Origin: Mycolicibacterium sp. P9-64
GTDB taxonomy: Bacteria > Actinomycetota > Actinomycetes > Mycobacteriales > Mycobacteriaceae
Direction of reading: 5' to 3'
NCBI RefSeq assembly: GCF_008329605.1
Contig: NZ_NPKO01000005.1
Location: 248,001-312,000, forward strand
DNA length: 64,000 nucleotides
Position numbers and translations under genes: made by a program. A model generated the notes under the pieces. The model had not been told where the DNA came from, searched no databases, and saw only the letters and a program-made list of their open reading frames with translations. Numbering within the stretch: the first letter of the stretch is position 1; every line of letters begins with the position of its first letter. Below are positions 36,495-45,456 of this stretch, one piece after another.

Positions 36495-36504
36495 TCACTA
36501 GTGA
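36495..36504. promoter_or_regulatory. Palindrome in the gltA promoter region
   Basis: TCACTAGTGA is a perfect 10-bp palindrome 42 bp before the gltA GTG. It follows GAGTAGCGAGCGACTACT, which resembles the palindrome upstream of the P450 gene. Confidence 0.35.
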
Positions 36505-36546
36505 CGGACAGCTCTGTTGCAGTCGACAATCGCAGAAGGGGTTAAC

Positions 36547-37851
<1,305 letters not shown>

Positions 37852-37902
37852 GCGTTCGGCGAGAGACCCATCTCACGTGTAAGTCGTTTGCATGGGTAAC
37901 AG

Positions 37903-37925
37903 TTGTAGGTTCACAATCGTTGTGT
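37903..37925. promoter_or_regulatory. MarR-type operator over the MFS start codon
   Basis: CACAATCGTTGTG (37912-37924) is a palindrome with 5-bp arms and a 3-bp centre, set in TTCACA...TGTGAA. TTGT-N6-ACAA (37903-37916) overlaps it. It covers the GTG of the exporter gene, and the downstream gene encodes a MarR protein. Confidence 0.6.
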
Positions 37926-39384
37926 GAATGAAACCATCGGGACGCTGACCCCGCGCCGCAAGGTCATCGTGCTGATGTCCTGCTGCCTGAGCCTGCTCAT
38001 CGTCTCGATGGACGCGACGATCGTGAACGTCGCGGTCCCGAACATCCGCGAGGATCTCGGCGCGTCACCGTCGCAACTGCAATGGGTGCTCGACGTCTAC
38101 ACCCTGGTGCTGGCCTCGCTGCTGATGCTGGCCGGCGCGATGGGCGACCGGTTCGGCCGCAGGCGGGTGTTCCAGATCGGTCTCACCGTCTTCGCGGTGA
38201 GCTCGCTGCTGTGCAGCCTGGCGCCCAACGTCGAGACCTTGATCGCTGCCCGCTTCATCCAGGCAATCGGCGGTTCGATGATGAATCCCGTTGCGCTGTC
38301 CATCATCTCGCAGGTCTTCACCGGCCGTGTCGAGCGCGCCCGCGCACTCGGTGTATGGGGTGCGGTGGTCGGCATCTCGATGGCGCTTGGGCCGACCGTT
38401 GGTGGCCTTCTGATCGAGCTGATCAGCTGGCGGGCGGTGTTCTGGATCAACCTGCCGATCTGTGTGGCCGCCATCGTGCTGACCGCGGTCTTCGTGCCGG
38501 AGACGAAGTCGCTGACGATGCGCAACGTCGACCCGATCGGCCAGGCGCTCGCCGTGGTGTTCCTGTTCGGCGTGGTGTTCGCGCTCATCGAAGGTCCTGG
38601 CCTCGGCTGGACGAACCCTCGTGTCATCGGGGTGGCGTTCGCCGCGGTGCTGGCCTTCATCGGCTTCCTGCGCTACGAAGCCAGGCGCCACGACCCCTTC
38701 ATCGACCTGCGCTTCTTCAAGAGCATCCCGTTCGCATCGGCGACGCTGACCGCTGTCTGTGCATTCTCGGCGTGGGGCGCCTTCCTGTTCATGATGTCGC
38801 TGTACCTGCAGTCCGAACGACACTTCAGCGCCCTTCACACCGGTCTGATCTACCTGCCGATCGCCATCGGTGCGCTGCTGTTCTCCCCGCTGTCCGGGCG
38901 ACTGGTCGGCAAGCACGGCGCCCGGCCGTCACTGGTGGTGGCAGGCGCGCTCATCACCGTCGCATCGGCCATGCTGTCGTTCCTGACCGCGACCACCCCG
39001 GTGTGGGCGTTGCTCTGCATCTTCGCGGTGTACGGCATCGGCTTCTCGATGGTCAACGCGCCGATCACCAACGCCGCGGTCAGCGGGATGCCGCTGGACC
39101 GCGCGGGCGCCGCATCCGCCGTCACGTCGACGAGCCGTCAGATCGGCGTCAGCATCGGTGTGGCGCTGTGCGGTTCGGTCGCGGGAGGGGCGCTCGCCCA
39201 CACCGGTGCCGATTTCGCCGCCGCGTCACGGCCGCTGTGGTTCGTCTGCGTGGGGCTCGGCGTCGTCATCTTCGTGCTCGCCTTCCTGTCGACGTCGCAG
39301 CGCGCTGCCCGGTCCGCGCACCGTGTCGCGCCGCTGATCGCGGGCACGCCAGTCGTCACAGAGGGGGAGGCCCGTGTCGGATAA
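37924..39384 (+). CDS. DHA2-family (14-TM) MFS drug exporter
   Basis: A 486-residue transporter of the EmrB/QacA type. Motif D1 is MDATIVNVAVPNI near residue 30, motif A is GAMGDRFGRRRVF near residue 75, and motif C is GPTVGGLLI near residue 158. About 14 hydrophobic segments are present. The GTG start is covered by a MarR-like operator. The MarR gene overlaps its last 11 bp, so exporter and regulator form one self-regulated unit. Confidence 0.92.
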   Translation: MNETIGTLTPRRKVIVLMSCCLSLLIVSMDATIVNVAVPNIREDLGASPSQLQWVLDVYTLVLASLLMLAGAMGDRFGRRRVFQIGLTVFAVSSLLCSLAPNVETLIAARFIQAIGGSMMNPVALSIISQVFTGRVERARALGVWGAVVGISMALGPTVGGLLIELISWRAVFWINLPICVAAIVLTAVFVPETKSLTMRNVDPIGQALAVVFLFGVVFALIEGPGLGWTNPRVIGVAFAAVLAFIGFLRYEARRHDPFIDLRFFKSIPFASATLTAVCAFSAWGAFLFMMSLYLQSERHFSALHTGLIYLPIAIGALLFSPLSGRLVGKHGARPSLVVAGALITVASAMLSFLTATTPVWALLCIFAVYGIGFSMVNAPITNAAVSGMPLDRAGAASAVTSTSRQIGVSIGVALCGSVAGGALAHTGADFAAASRPLWFVCVGLGVVIFVLAFLSTSQRAARSAHRVAPLIAGTPVVTEGEARVG

Positions 39385-39793
39385 CCCACTCGCCGACGAG
39401 GTTTGGCGCACGATGGCCACCGTGGTGTTCGACCACCGCGACAGCTGGAAGCGCGACGTCATCGACGCCACCGGGCTTCCGTTCAGCAGGGTGCGGGTGA
39501 TCACCAGGCTGGCCAAGCGTGCCATGACGGCCAAGGAGATCGCCGAATCCGCCACCATGGATGCGCCCGCCACCACCGTCGCCCTCAACGACCTCGAGGG
39601 CCGTGGGCTGATCGTGCGCGAAGCAGACCCGACCAACCGCCGCTGCAAGCTGGTGTCGCTCACCGACAAGGGCCGCGCGGTGGTGGCGAGCATCGACGAG
39701 GTCGACGATCCCGCACCGGACCCGTTCCTCGTGTTGAGTCAGGCCGAACTCCGCACGCTTGAGACGATCCTGGCCAAGATGGCCCACGACTAG
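39374..39793 (+). CDS. MarR-family regulator of the exporter operon
   Basis: A 139-residue winged-helix protein. The recognition region is AKRAMTAKEIAESATMDAPATTVALNDLEGRG, and the wing is READPTNRRCKLVSLTDKGR. The GTG at 39374 overlaps the exporter gene and has GGGGGAGG just upstream. It probably represses the operon through the palindrome at 37912-37924. Inducer unknown. Confidence 0.9.
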   Translation: MSDNPLADEVWRTMATVVFDHRDSWKRDVIDATGLPFSRVRVITRLAKRAMTAKEIAESATMDAPATTVALNDLEGRGLIVREADPTNRRCKLVSLTDKGRAVVASIDEVDDPAPDPFLVLSQAELRTLETILAKMAHD

Positions 39794-39813
39794 CCTGTCC
39801 CACTTCTCCCGCG

Positions 39814-39867
39814 AGCGTGCGCGTCTGCGGGCGACACGCCGCTGAATCGCAGCATGCTGCGCACGCT
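39814..39867. repeat. Inverted repeat downstream of the MarR gene
   Basis: AGCGTGCGC (39814-39822) pairs perfectly with GCGCACGCT (39859-39867). An AGCATGCT palindrome lies in the loop. The CCCGCGAGCGTGCGCGTCTGC type is, from memory, a frequent intergenic palindrome in mycobacteria. It probably ends the exporter-marR transcript. Confidence 0.5.
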
Positions 39868-39972
39868 GGTGGATCAGCGAAATACCGTGTGCCACTTCTA
39901 TTTCAGAAGCCACTGACGCACCAATTTTCCCTTGGAGTTCTCTCATCAATGACGTCGCCAAACTCTTAGTAA

Positions 39973-39988
39973 TCGAACATATGTTCGA
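39973..39988. promoter_or_regulatory. SOS (LexA) box before the second DUF222/HNH gene
   Basis: TCGAACATATGTTCGA is a perfect 16-bp palindrome and an exact LexA-consensus match (TCGAAC-N4-GTTCGA). It ends 3 bp before the ATG at 39992. Confidence 0.88.
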
Positions 39989-39991
39989 TGC

Positions 39992-41590
39992 ATGGAGATC
40001 GAGGCGGTCCGAGCGGCGCTGACCGCGTTACGTGCTGCCTACGAGGAGCTGGCCGCCTGCGGCATCGACACGCTGACATGCGATGAACTCCTCGCCGCCA
40101 CCGATGAACTGGAGATCCTGGACTGCCAACTGCCCACCCAGCGCCACCGGATGCTGAACCAGCTGCAAACCCAAGCCGCTCCGCGCGAACTGGGTGCCAA
40201 GTCGTGGCGCGAGGTGCTGATGATCCGCTGGCGGCTATCGAGTGCCGAGGCGCACCGCCGACTGGCCGACGCCGCCGTGTTGGGGCCACGTCGAACGTTC
40301 TCGGGTGAGCCGCTGGCCCCGGTGCTGGCCGGCACTGCTGCCGCGCAAGCGTTGGGGCTGATCACCGGCGAGCATGTCGAGGTGATCGGCAAGGGCATGA
40401 CCAAGCTGCCCCGCCTGCTGGACCCCGCCACCCGCGACCAGATCGAGGTGGAGTGGGTTCGCCACGCCGTCGGGACCGGCCCCAAGCAGCTCGCCGACAC
40501 GGTGGCCCGCAAGCTGTTCCTGTTGGATCAAGACGGACCCGCCCCCGACGACGCCGAACGCCAACGCACCCGGGGCCTGTCCAAGGGCAAGCAACTGCCC
40601 ACGGGCAACGTCCCCGTCCAGGGGGAGATGTCGCCGGAGGCGTGGGCGGTCTGGGAGGCCCTGTTCGCGAAGTTCGCCGCGCCGGGGATGTGCAATCCCG
40701 CCGACGATGAACCGTGCACTGCGGGCACTCCCACCCAAGCCCAGATCGACGGCGATCGCCGCACCATCGCCCAGCGGCGGCACGACGCGATGCTGGTGAT
40801 CGGGCGGATCGCGTTGATGACCGACCTCGGTGACCTCAACGGGTTGCCCGTCTCGGTCATCATTCGCACCACGCTGCAGGACCTGGAGAGCCGGGCAGGG
40901 GTCGGCGTCACCGGGGGTGGCACCATCGTGCCGATCGGCGACGTGATCCGCATGGGCGGGCACGCCAACCATCACCTCGCGGTGTTCGACGGCGCGACGG
41001 GTTCTGCGCTGAATCACTTCCGCGCCAAACGGGTCGCCACCCCGGCGCAGCGCATCATGCTGATCGCCCGCGACGGTGGCTGCACCAAACCCGGCTGCAC
41101 CGTGCCCGCGTACGGCACCCAGGCCCATCACGCCGTCCTCGACTGGACCGACGGTGGGCTGACCAACGTGGATGACCTCGCCCTGGCCTGCGGGCCCGAC
41201 AACCGGATGGTCGGGCCCGACGGTTGGACCACCCGCATCACCGACCGCCACGACGTCGAATGGATCCCGCCGCCACACCTGGACACCGGACAAACCCGCA
41301 TCAACCACTACCACCGTCCCGAGGAACTGCACCCACCCCCCGACGACGCATGGACACCCCGGCCGGCGGGCAATGACCACGAACCCGTAGTCAATGCGCC
41401 GTTGACGTTTGGCGAGGCGTTCGCACCCGAGGAATCGGTGCTCGGGTCCGACGACGACGAACCCGTGGTCAACGCGCCGTTGACATTCGGCGAAGCGTTC
41501 GCACCCGACAGCCCGGCGACCAACAACGACAACGACAACACGGCCCACCAAGCAGGCGACCCAGACCCGCCGGACGGCAAGGCAGCCTAA
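39992..41590 (+). CDS. DUF222/HNH endonuclease (13E12-like) under LexA box
   Basis: A 532-residue protein. Residues 10-330 are DUF222 (ELLAATDELEILDCQLPTQR, GAKSWREVLMIRWRLS). The HNH region near residues 355-405 is GGCTKPGCTVPAYGTQAHHA, DWTDGGLTNVDDLALACGPD, with zinc cysteines and the HH pair. The tail carries a 17-residue duplication (EPVVNAPLTFGEAFAPE twice). The ATG at 39992 leaves almost no leader between the LexA box and the start, so transcription may be leaderless. It is intact, unlike the relative at 25496-27025. 13E12-family genes are LexA targets in M. tuberculosis; their biological role is unknown. Confidence 0.88.
   Translation: MEIEAVRAALTALRAAYEELAACGIDTLTCDELLAATDELEILDCQLPTQRHRMLNQLQTQAAPRELGAKSWREVLMIRWRLSSAEAHRRLADAAVLGPRRTFSGEPLAPVLAGTAAAQALGLITGEHVEVIGKGMTKLPRLLDPATRDQIEVEWVRHAVGTGPKQLADTVARKLFLLDQDGPAPDDAERQRTRGLSKGKQLPTGNVPVQGEMSPEAWAVWEALFAKFAAPGMCNPADDEPCTAGTPTQAQIDGDRRTIAQRRHDAMLVIGRIALMTDLGDLNGLPVSVIIRTTLQDLESRAGVGVTGGGTIVPIGDVIRMGGHANHHLAVFDGATGSALNHFRAKRVATPAQRIMLIARDGGCTKPGCTVPAYGTQAHHAVLDWTDGGLTNVDDLALACGPDNRMVGPDGWTTRITDRHDVEWIPPPHLDTGQTRINHYHRPEELHPPPDDAWTPRPAGNDHEPVVNAPLTFGEAFAPEESVLGSDDDEPVVNAPLTFGEAFAPDSPATNNDNDNTAHQAGDPDPPDGKAA
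41381..41508 (+). repeat. 50-bp imperfect duplication in the HNH gene tail
   Basis: Two 50-bp copies at 41381-41430 and 41459-41508 differ at only a few positions, mostly third codon positions. They encode the same 16-17 residues twice, separated by a Gly/Asp-rich spacer. Confidence 0.9.
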
Positions 41591-41596
41591 CGCCGG

Positions 41597-43159
41597 CTAG
41601 CCCTCCAGCACCGCCATCGCGGCACTGTGGCCGCCGATTCCCGACACGGCGCCACCGCGGTGGGAAGCGGAGCCGCACAACATGATCCGGTCGTGCGGGG
41701 TGGCGACGCCCCAGCGCTGGGCAGGGGTCTCCAGCGGCTCGTCGTCCTCGGCGAACGGCCAGCGCAGCGCTCCGTGGAAGATGTTGCCCGCCGTCATGCC
41801 GAGCGCATCCTCCAGGTCCGCCGTCGTCTTGGCCTCGATGCAGGGCTTGCCGTGCGCGTCGATCATCACGACGTCCCGGATGGGTTCGGCGAGAACGGAA
41901 TCCAGCGACGCCAGGACCGCGTCGGTCAGACGTGCCCGCATGTCGTCGGGATCGGCGCCGGCAAGAAGATGATGCGGGGTGTGCAGCCCGAACACCGTGA
42001 GGGTCTGCGCGCCGGAGCGGGAGAGCTCGTCGGACAGGATCGTCGGATCGCTCAGCGAGTGGCAGTAGATCTCACACGGCAGCGGATCGGGCACCGCACC
42101 GCCCACCGCGCTGTCGTATGCGGCGTCGAGCTGGCTGAGGTTCTCGTTGATGTGGAACGTGCCGCTGAAAGCTTGTTCGGGGCGCACGGATTCGTCGCGC
42201 AGCCGAGGCAGCCGCTTCAGCATCAGGTTCACCTTGATCTGTGCACCAGGCGTCTGCGTCGGCTCCGGTTCGCCCAGCAGCCGTGCCAGCACCGTGGGAG
42301 TCACATTGGCCAGCACGGTCTGCCCGTGGATCCTGTGCTCCGACCCGTCGCGGTGATAGGTGACCTCGCCGTCGGGTGTGAGTGCCTGAACGTCGGCGCC
42401 GGTGACGATGTCGGCGCCGTGCCCGGACGCCGCCGCGGCAAGCGCGCCGCTCACCGCTCCCATCCCGCCGATCGGGACGTCCCAGTCGCCGGTGCCGCCG
42501 CCGAGCAGGTGGTACAGGAAGCACACGTTCTGCGCCAACGACGGGTCGTCGGTGCGGGCGAACGTGCCGATCAGCGCGTCGGTGGCCATCACGCCGCGGA
42601 CCAGATCGCTGTGCACGGCACCGGTGATGGCGTGGCCGATGGGCCTGGCGATCATCTCCTCCCACGCCAGTACGGCGTTGGGATCGCCACCGGCCAACAC
42701 GTGCTCGCGTGCGGCGCGCCTGGTCCGCAGCGGCTCGGTCAGCGTCGGCCAGAGCTGCCCGGTGACGGTGCGGCAGCGGCGGTAGAACTCGTCGAAGCCC
42801 TGTTGGTCAGCGGCCGCGCCGACGGCGTTGAACGTGCTGTGCTGCCCCACCAGCAGGCCCGTGGCGCCAGCGGTGGCGGGGTCAGGGGTATAGGACGAAT
42901 CGCGGCGGCGCGACAGGCGCACCCGCGCGCCGAGATCGTCGAGGATCCGCTTCGGCAGCAGGCTGACGAGGTACGAGTAGCGCGACAGTCGCGCGTCCAC
43001 ACCGTCGAAGGCATGCGCCGACACGGCGGCACCCCCGACGTAGCCGAGACGTTCCAGCAGCCGCACCCGGCGCCCCGCCCGCGCCAGGTACGCCGCGGCG
43101 ACGAGGCCGTTGTGTCCGCCGCCGATGATGACGACGTCGAAGCGATCGTCGGATGTCAC
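41597..43159 (-). CDS. Phytoene-desaturase-like FAD oxidoreductase
   Basis: A 520-residue flavoprotein of the CrtI/retinol-saturase-like family. The FAD motif VVIIGGGHNGLVAAAYLARAG is at residues 8-28, followed by GGAAVSAHAF. The C-terminal FAD-contact motif is MLCGSASHRGGAVSGIGGHS. It corresponds to Rv0897c. No other carotenoid gene is nearby, so carotenoid desaturation is not supported and the substrate is open. The GTG at 43159 lies 12 bp from the dispersed GCGAAGCGACGGGA element. Confidence 0.88.
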   Translation of the reverse strand: MTSDDRFDVVIIGGGHNGLVAAAYLARAGRRVRLLERLGYVGGAAVSAHAFDGVDARLSRYSYLVSLLPKRILDDLGARVRLSRRRDSSYTPDPATAGATGLLVGQHSTFNAVGAAADQQGFDEFYRRCRTVTGQLWPTLTEPLRTRRAAREHVLAGGDPNAVLAWEEMIARPIGHAITGAVHSDLVRGVMATDALIGTFARTDDPSLAQNVCFLYHLLGGGTGDWDVPIGGMGAVSGALAAAASGHGADIVTGADVQALTPDGEVTYHRDGSEHRIHGQTVLANVTPTVLARLLGEPEPTQTPGAQIKVNLMLKRLPRLRDESVRPEQAFSGTFHINENLSQLDAAYDSAVGGAVPDPLPCEIYCHSLSDPTILSDELSRSGAQTLTVFGLHTPHHLLAGADPDDMRARLTDAVLASLDSVLAEPIRDVVMIDAHGKPCIEAKTTADLEDALGMTAGNIFHGALRWPFAEDDEPLETPAQRWGVATPHDRIMLCGSASHRGGAVSGIGGHSAAMAVLEG

Positions 43160-43166
43160 GGCCGGG

Positions 43167-43186
43167 GCGGGCGAAGCGACGGGAGA
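43167..43186. repeat. Dispersed junction element, copy near the FAD oxidoreductase start
   Basis: GGCGGGCGAAGCGACGGGAG contains the core GCGAAGCGACGGGA (43171-43184) between the start of the oxidoreductase and the DUF2630 stop. Other copies are at 34369-34458, 46821-46846 and 63088-63105. Confidence 0.7.
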
Positions 43187-43205
43187 TTCACAAGCGTCAG
43201 TTCAG

Positions 43206-43445
43206 CTAGCCCTCGACCTGGTCGGGCGGGCGCACCTGAGCCTGATCGGGATCCTGGCCGGTCTCGCGCAGTGCCCGGCGCTGCCGGAGCAGGTCCCAAC
43301 ACTGGTCGAGTTGAACCTCGACGGCGCGCAGCCGTTGATGTTCCTCGGTTTCATCGATCTCACGGTGTTGCACTTTGGCCCGGAGCTCGCGCTCCTCTGC
43401 GACCAGCTGATTGACCTCGGCGAGAATGTCACGGTCCTTGTCCAC
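43206..43445 (-). CDS. DUF2630 small coiled-coil protein
   Basis: A 79-residue, highly charged helical protein: DILAEVNQLVAEERELRAKV followed by EEHQRLRAVEVQLDQCWDLL and the end RRALRETGQDPDQAQVRP. It corresponds to Rv0898c (DUF2630). The GTG at 43445 is chosen because the upstream extension is low-complexity and lies under the FKBP start. Function unknown. Confidence 0.85.
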   Translation of the reverse strand: MDKDRDILAEVNQLVAEERELRAKVQHREIDETEEHQRLRAVEVQLDQCWDLLRQRRALRETGQDPDQAQVRPPDQVEG

Positions 43446-43476
43446 CCGACCAGTCTGCCCGACTACGGTGTTGAGC

Positions 43477-43845
43477 GTGGCGAGCGACAAGAAACCCGAA
43501 ATCGAATTCCCCGACGGTCCTGCACCCGCTGAGCTGGTGATCGAGGACGTAGTAGTCGGCGACGGCGCAGAGGCCGTGCCCGGCGGCACCGTCACGGTGC
43601 ACTACCTCGGCGTCGAGTACGACACCGGCGAGGAGTTCGACAGCTCGTGGAACCGCGGCGAGTCGATCGAATTTCCCCTGCGTGGCCTGATTCAGGGCTG
43701 GCAGGACGGCATCCCCGGCATGCGTGTGGGTGGACGGCGCAAGCTAACCATCCCGCCTGCTCAGGCTTACGGCCCGGCGGGTGGGGGACATCGGCTGTCT
43801 GGCAAGACGCTGATCTTCGTCATCGATCTGCTCGACGTTCGCTGA
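43477..43845 (+). CDS. FKBP-type peptidyl-prolyl isomerase
   Basis: A 122-residue FKBP. TVTVHYLGVEYDTGEEFDSS, then IEFPLRGLIQGWQDGIPGMR, RKLTIPPAQAYGPAG and LIFVIDLLDV are the standard FK506-binding fold with its active-site aromatic and Asp residues. No signal peptide is visible, so it is cytoplasmic. GTG 43477 (VASDKKPEIEFP) is the likely start; GTG 43468 is possible. From memory M. tuberculosis lacks an FKBP between Rv0898c and ompA, so this would be a local insertion. Confidence 0.9.
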   Translation: MASDKKPEIEFPDGPAPAELVIEDVVVGDGAEAVPGGTVTVHYLGVEYDTGEEFDSSWNRGESIEFPLRGLIQGWQDGIPGMRVGGRRKLTIPPAQAYGPAGGGHRLSGKTLIFVIDLLDVR

Positions 43846-43903
43846 CCGGTCTACCGACCGTTCCACGCCAGCCATAGGCTGGCTTGTCGACGACAGGGGG
43901 GCC

Positions 43904-44920
43904 ATGGCCGACTCGAAGTTCTACCGACGGCAACCGGGGTTGGGCTGGCTTCTGGCCCTCCTGATCATCCCCGCGTTGATCGCCCTGATCGGCTGGGCCG
44001 GTACCGACCGCTCCGCCAACGATCTCGGGATGACCGCGCCGAGCGTGCCCCCGTCGGCCACGCTCACCACGCCGGCCAGTCCTGCTCCCGCCCCGACGAC
44101 GAACGCAGGCGTGCCCGCAGGCGGGTACGCGCCGTTCTCGATCGTGCGCAACGGCAACGTCGGCGATCCCGCGGGCGCCATGGGCTTCACCATCAGCGGT
44201 GAAGTACCCGACGATTCGACGAAGACGTCGTTGATCGATGCGCTGGTGACGACGATGCCCGGCGCCAAGTTCGTCGACGAACTCAAGATCACTCCCGGCG
44301 TCACGGTCCCCGACGTCGCCGGGCTGGGTGGGGTGTTCAGCGCCGCCATCGGGATTCCCGGGTTCGGCTTGAACCTCGTCGGCGACACGTTGACGCTGAC
44401 CGGCACCGCGCCGTCAGAGGAGCTGAAGGCCGCCGCCGAGTCGGCAGCCGCTGCGACGTGGCCTGGTGTGAAGGTAGTCAACGACATTCAGGTCGAGGCC
44501 CCGTCCGCGCCGCCAACGCCGCCGCCGGGTCCGGTCAGCGGGACGGGCCAGGCCGGCCCGTGCGCGACGCTGCAGGCCGACATCTCCGCGCTGCTGCGCA
44601 CGCCGATCACCTTCAGCACCGACGGCTCCACGTTGGCCCTGGAATCCCGGCAACTGGTCTCCCAGATCGCGGACAAGCTCAAGGCCTGCCCAGACGTCAA
44701 GGTGGCAGTCGCGGGATACACCGACAGCAGCGGCAACGACGCGATCAACGTGCCTCTGAGCGCGAGTCGCGCCAAAGCCGTTGCCGACGGCCTCGTCTCG
44801 GCTGGCGTGCCGGCGGATGCGGTGACCTCGCGGGGTGCGGGCTCGGCCGATCCCGTCGCGGACAACGGCACCCCCGAAGGCCGAGCGCAGAATCGCCGCG
44901 TCGAGATCACGGTCAGCTGA
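43904..44920 (+). CDS. arfA: OmpATb / ArfA-type membrane protein
   Basis: A 338-residue OmpA-family protein. One N-terminal transmembrane helix (WLLALLIIPALIALIGWAG) is followed by a Pro/Thr-rich linker. Residues 75-205 are a BON-like domain in two halves (FTISGEVPDDSTKTSLIDAL and LTLTGTAPSEELKAAAESAA). Residues 225-338 are the OmpA C-like peptidoglycan-binding domain (VAVAGYTDSSGNDAINVPLS, ASRAKAVADGLVSAGV, GRAQNRRVEITV). It is the Rv0899 equivalent, linked to growth in acid and ammonia release with ArfB and ArfC. Confidence 0.94.
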   Translation: MADSKFYRRQPGLGWLLALLIIPALIALIGWAGTDRSANDLGMTAPSVPPSATLTTPASPAPAPTTNAGVPAGGYAPFSIVRNGNVGDPAGAMGFTISGEVPDDSTKTSLIDALVTTMPGAKFVDELKITPGVTVPDVAGLGGVFSAAIGIPGFGLNLVGDTLTLTGTAPSEELKAAAESAAAATWPGVKVVNDIQVEAPSAPPTPPPGPVSGTGQAGPCATLQADISALLRTPITFSTDGSTLALESRQLVSQIADKLKACPDVKVAVAGYTDSSGNDAINVPLSASRAKAVADGLVSAGVPADAVTSRGAGSADPVADNGTPEGRAQNRRVEITVS

Positions 44921-44931
44921 GGAGATTCGAC

Positions 44932-45087
44932 ATGGACTTCGTCATCCAATGGGTGTGGTACCTGCTCGCGTTCCTGGCTGGGTCGGGCGTCGCCTGGGCG
45001 CTCGCCGCGGTCGCCATCAAGCACACCAGCGAGGAGGCCGCGCGGGCCGACCTGTCGGCAACGCCGGAATCGGGGGCCGTGCTGTGA
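44932..45087 (+). CDS. arfB: ArfB small membrane protein
   Basis: A 51-residue protein: one transmembrane helix (IQWVWYLLAFLAGSGVAWALAA) and a short cytoplasmic tail. The ATG is 11 bp after arfA with a GAGGAG ribosome-binding site, and its stop overlaps the arfC GTG. It corresponds to Rv0900. Confidence 0.85.
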   Translation: MDFVIQWVWYLLAFLAGSGVAWALAAVAIKHTSEEAARADLSATPESGAVL

Positions 45088-45452
45088 CCGTGAACTGGTG
45101 GCTGGTGGCACTGGCCTTCGTGCTCGGTTTGGTCATCACGCTCGCCTTCATGGTCCGCCGGGTCGAGCGAGACGGCGTCGCCGCGGCAAGCGGAGTGGCG
45201 GCCGCGAAACTCGTTGACACCGGCGATGACTCGGAGGGCCCGCACGGTCCGGGATCGGCGAAGCCGGGCGCCGGAGGTAGCGGCCCCGACGGCTGGACGA
45301 TCAAGGGCAACGAGGACTCGAAGCTCTATCACTCACCGGAGAGCCCGTCGTACGGGCGGACCATCGCCGAGGTGTGGTTCCGCGACGCGGAGACGGCGGA
45401 AGCCGCAGGCTTCAACCGGTGGGACAGCGGGATGTCTCAGCGCGGCAAGTAA
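45084..45452 (+). CDS. arfC: ArfC membrane protein
   Basis: A 122-residue protein: an N-terminal transmembrane helix (WWLVALAFVLGLVITLAFMV), then a Gly/Ser-rich stretch and a conserved C-terminal domain (GWTIKGNEDSKLYHSPESPS, FNRWDSG). It corresponds to Rv0901. The GTG overlaps the arfB stop by 4 bp. It is convergent with prrB (4 bp between stops). Confidence 0.85.
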   Translation: MTVNWWLVALAFVLGLVITLAFMVRRVERDGVAAASGVAAAKLVDTGDDSEGPHGPGSAKPGAGGSGPDGWTIKGNEDSKLYHSPESPSYGRTIAEVWFRDAETAEAAGFNRWDSGMSQRGK

Positions 45453-45456
45453 GGCT

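Noticed and set aside
41627..43414. 595-codon plus-strand frame opposite the FAD oxidoreductase
   Set aside because: No recognisable domain; the minus strand has clear FAD motifs and continues the conserved gene order.
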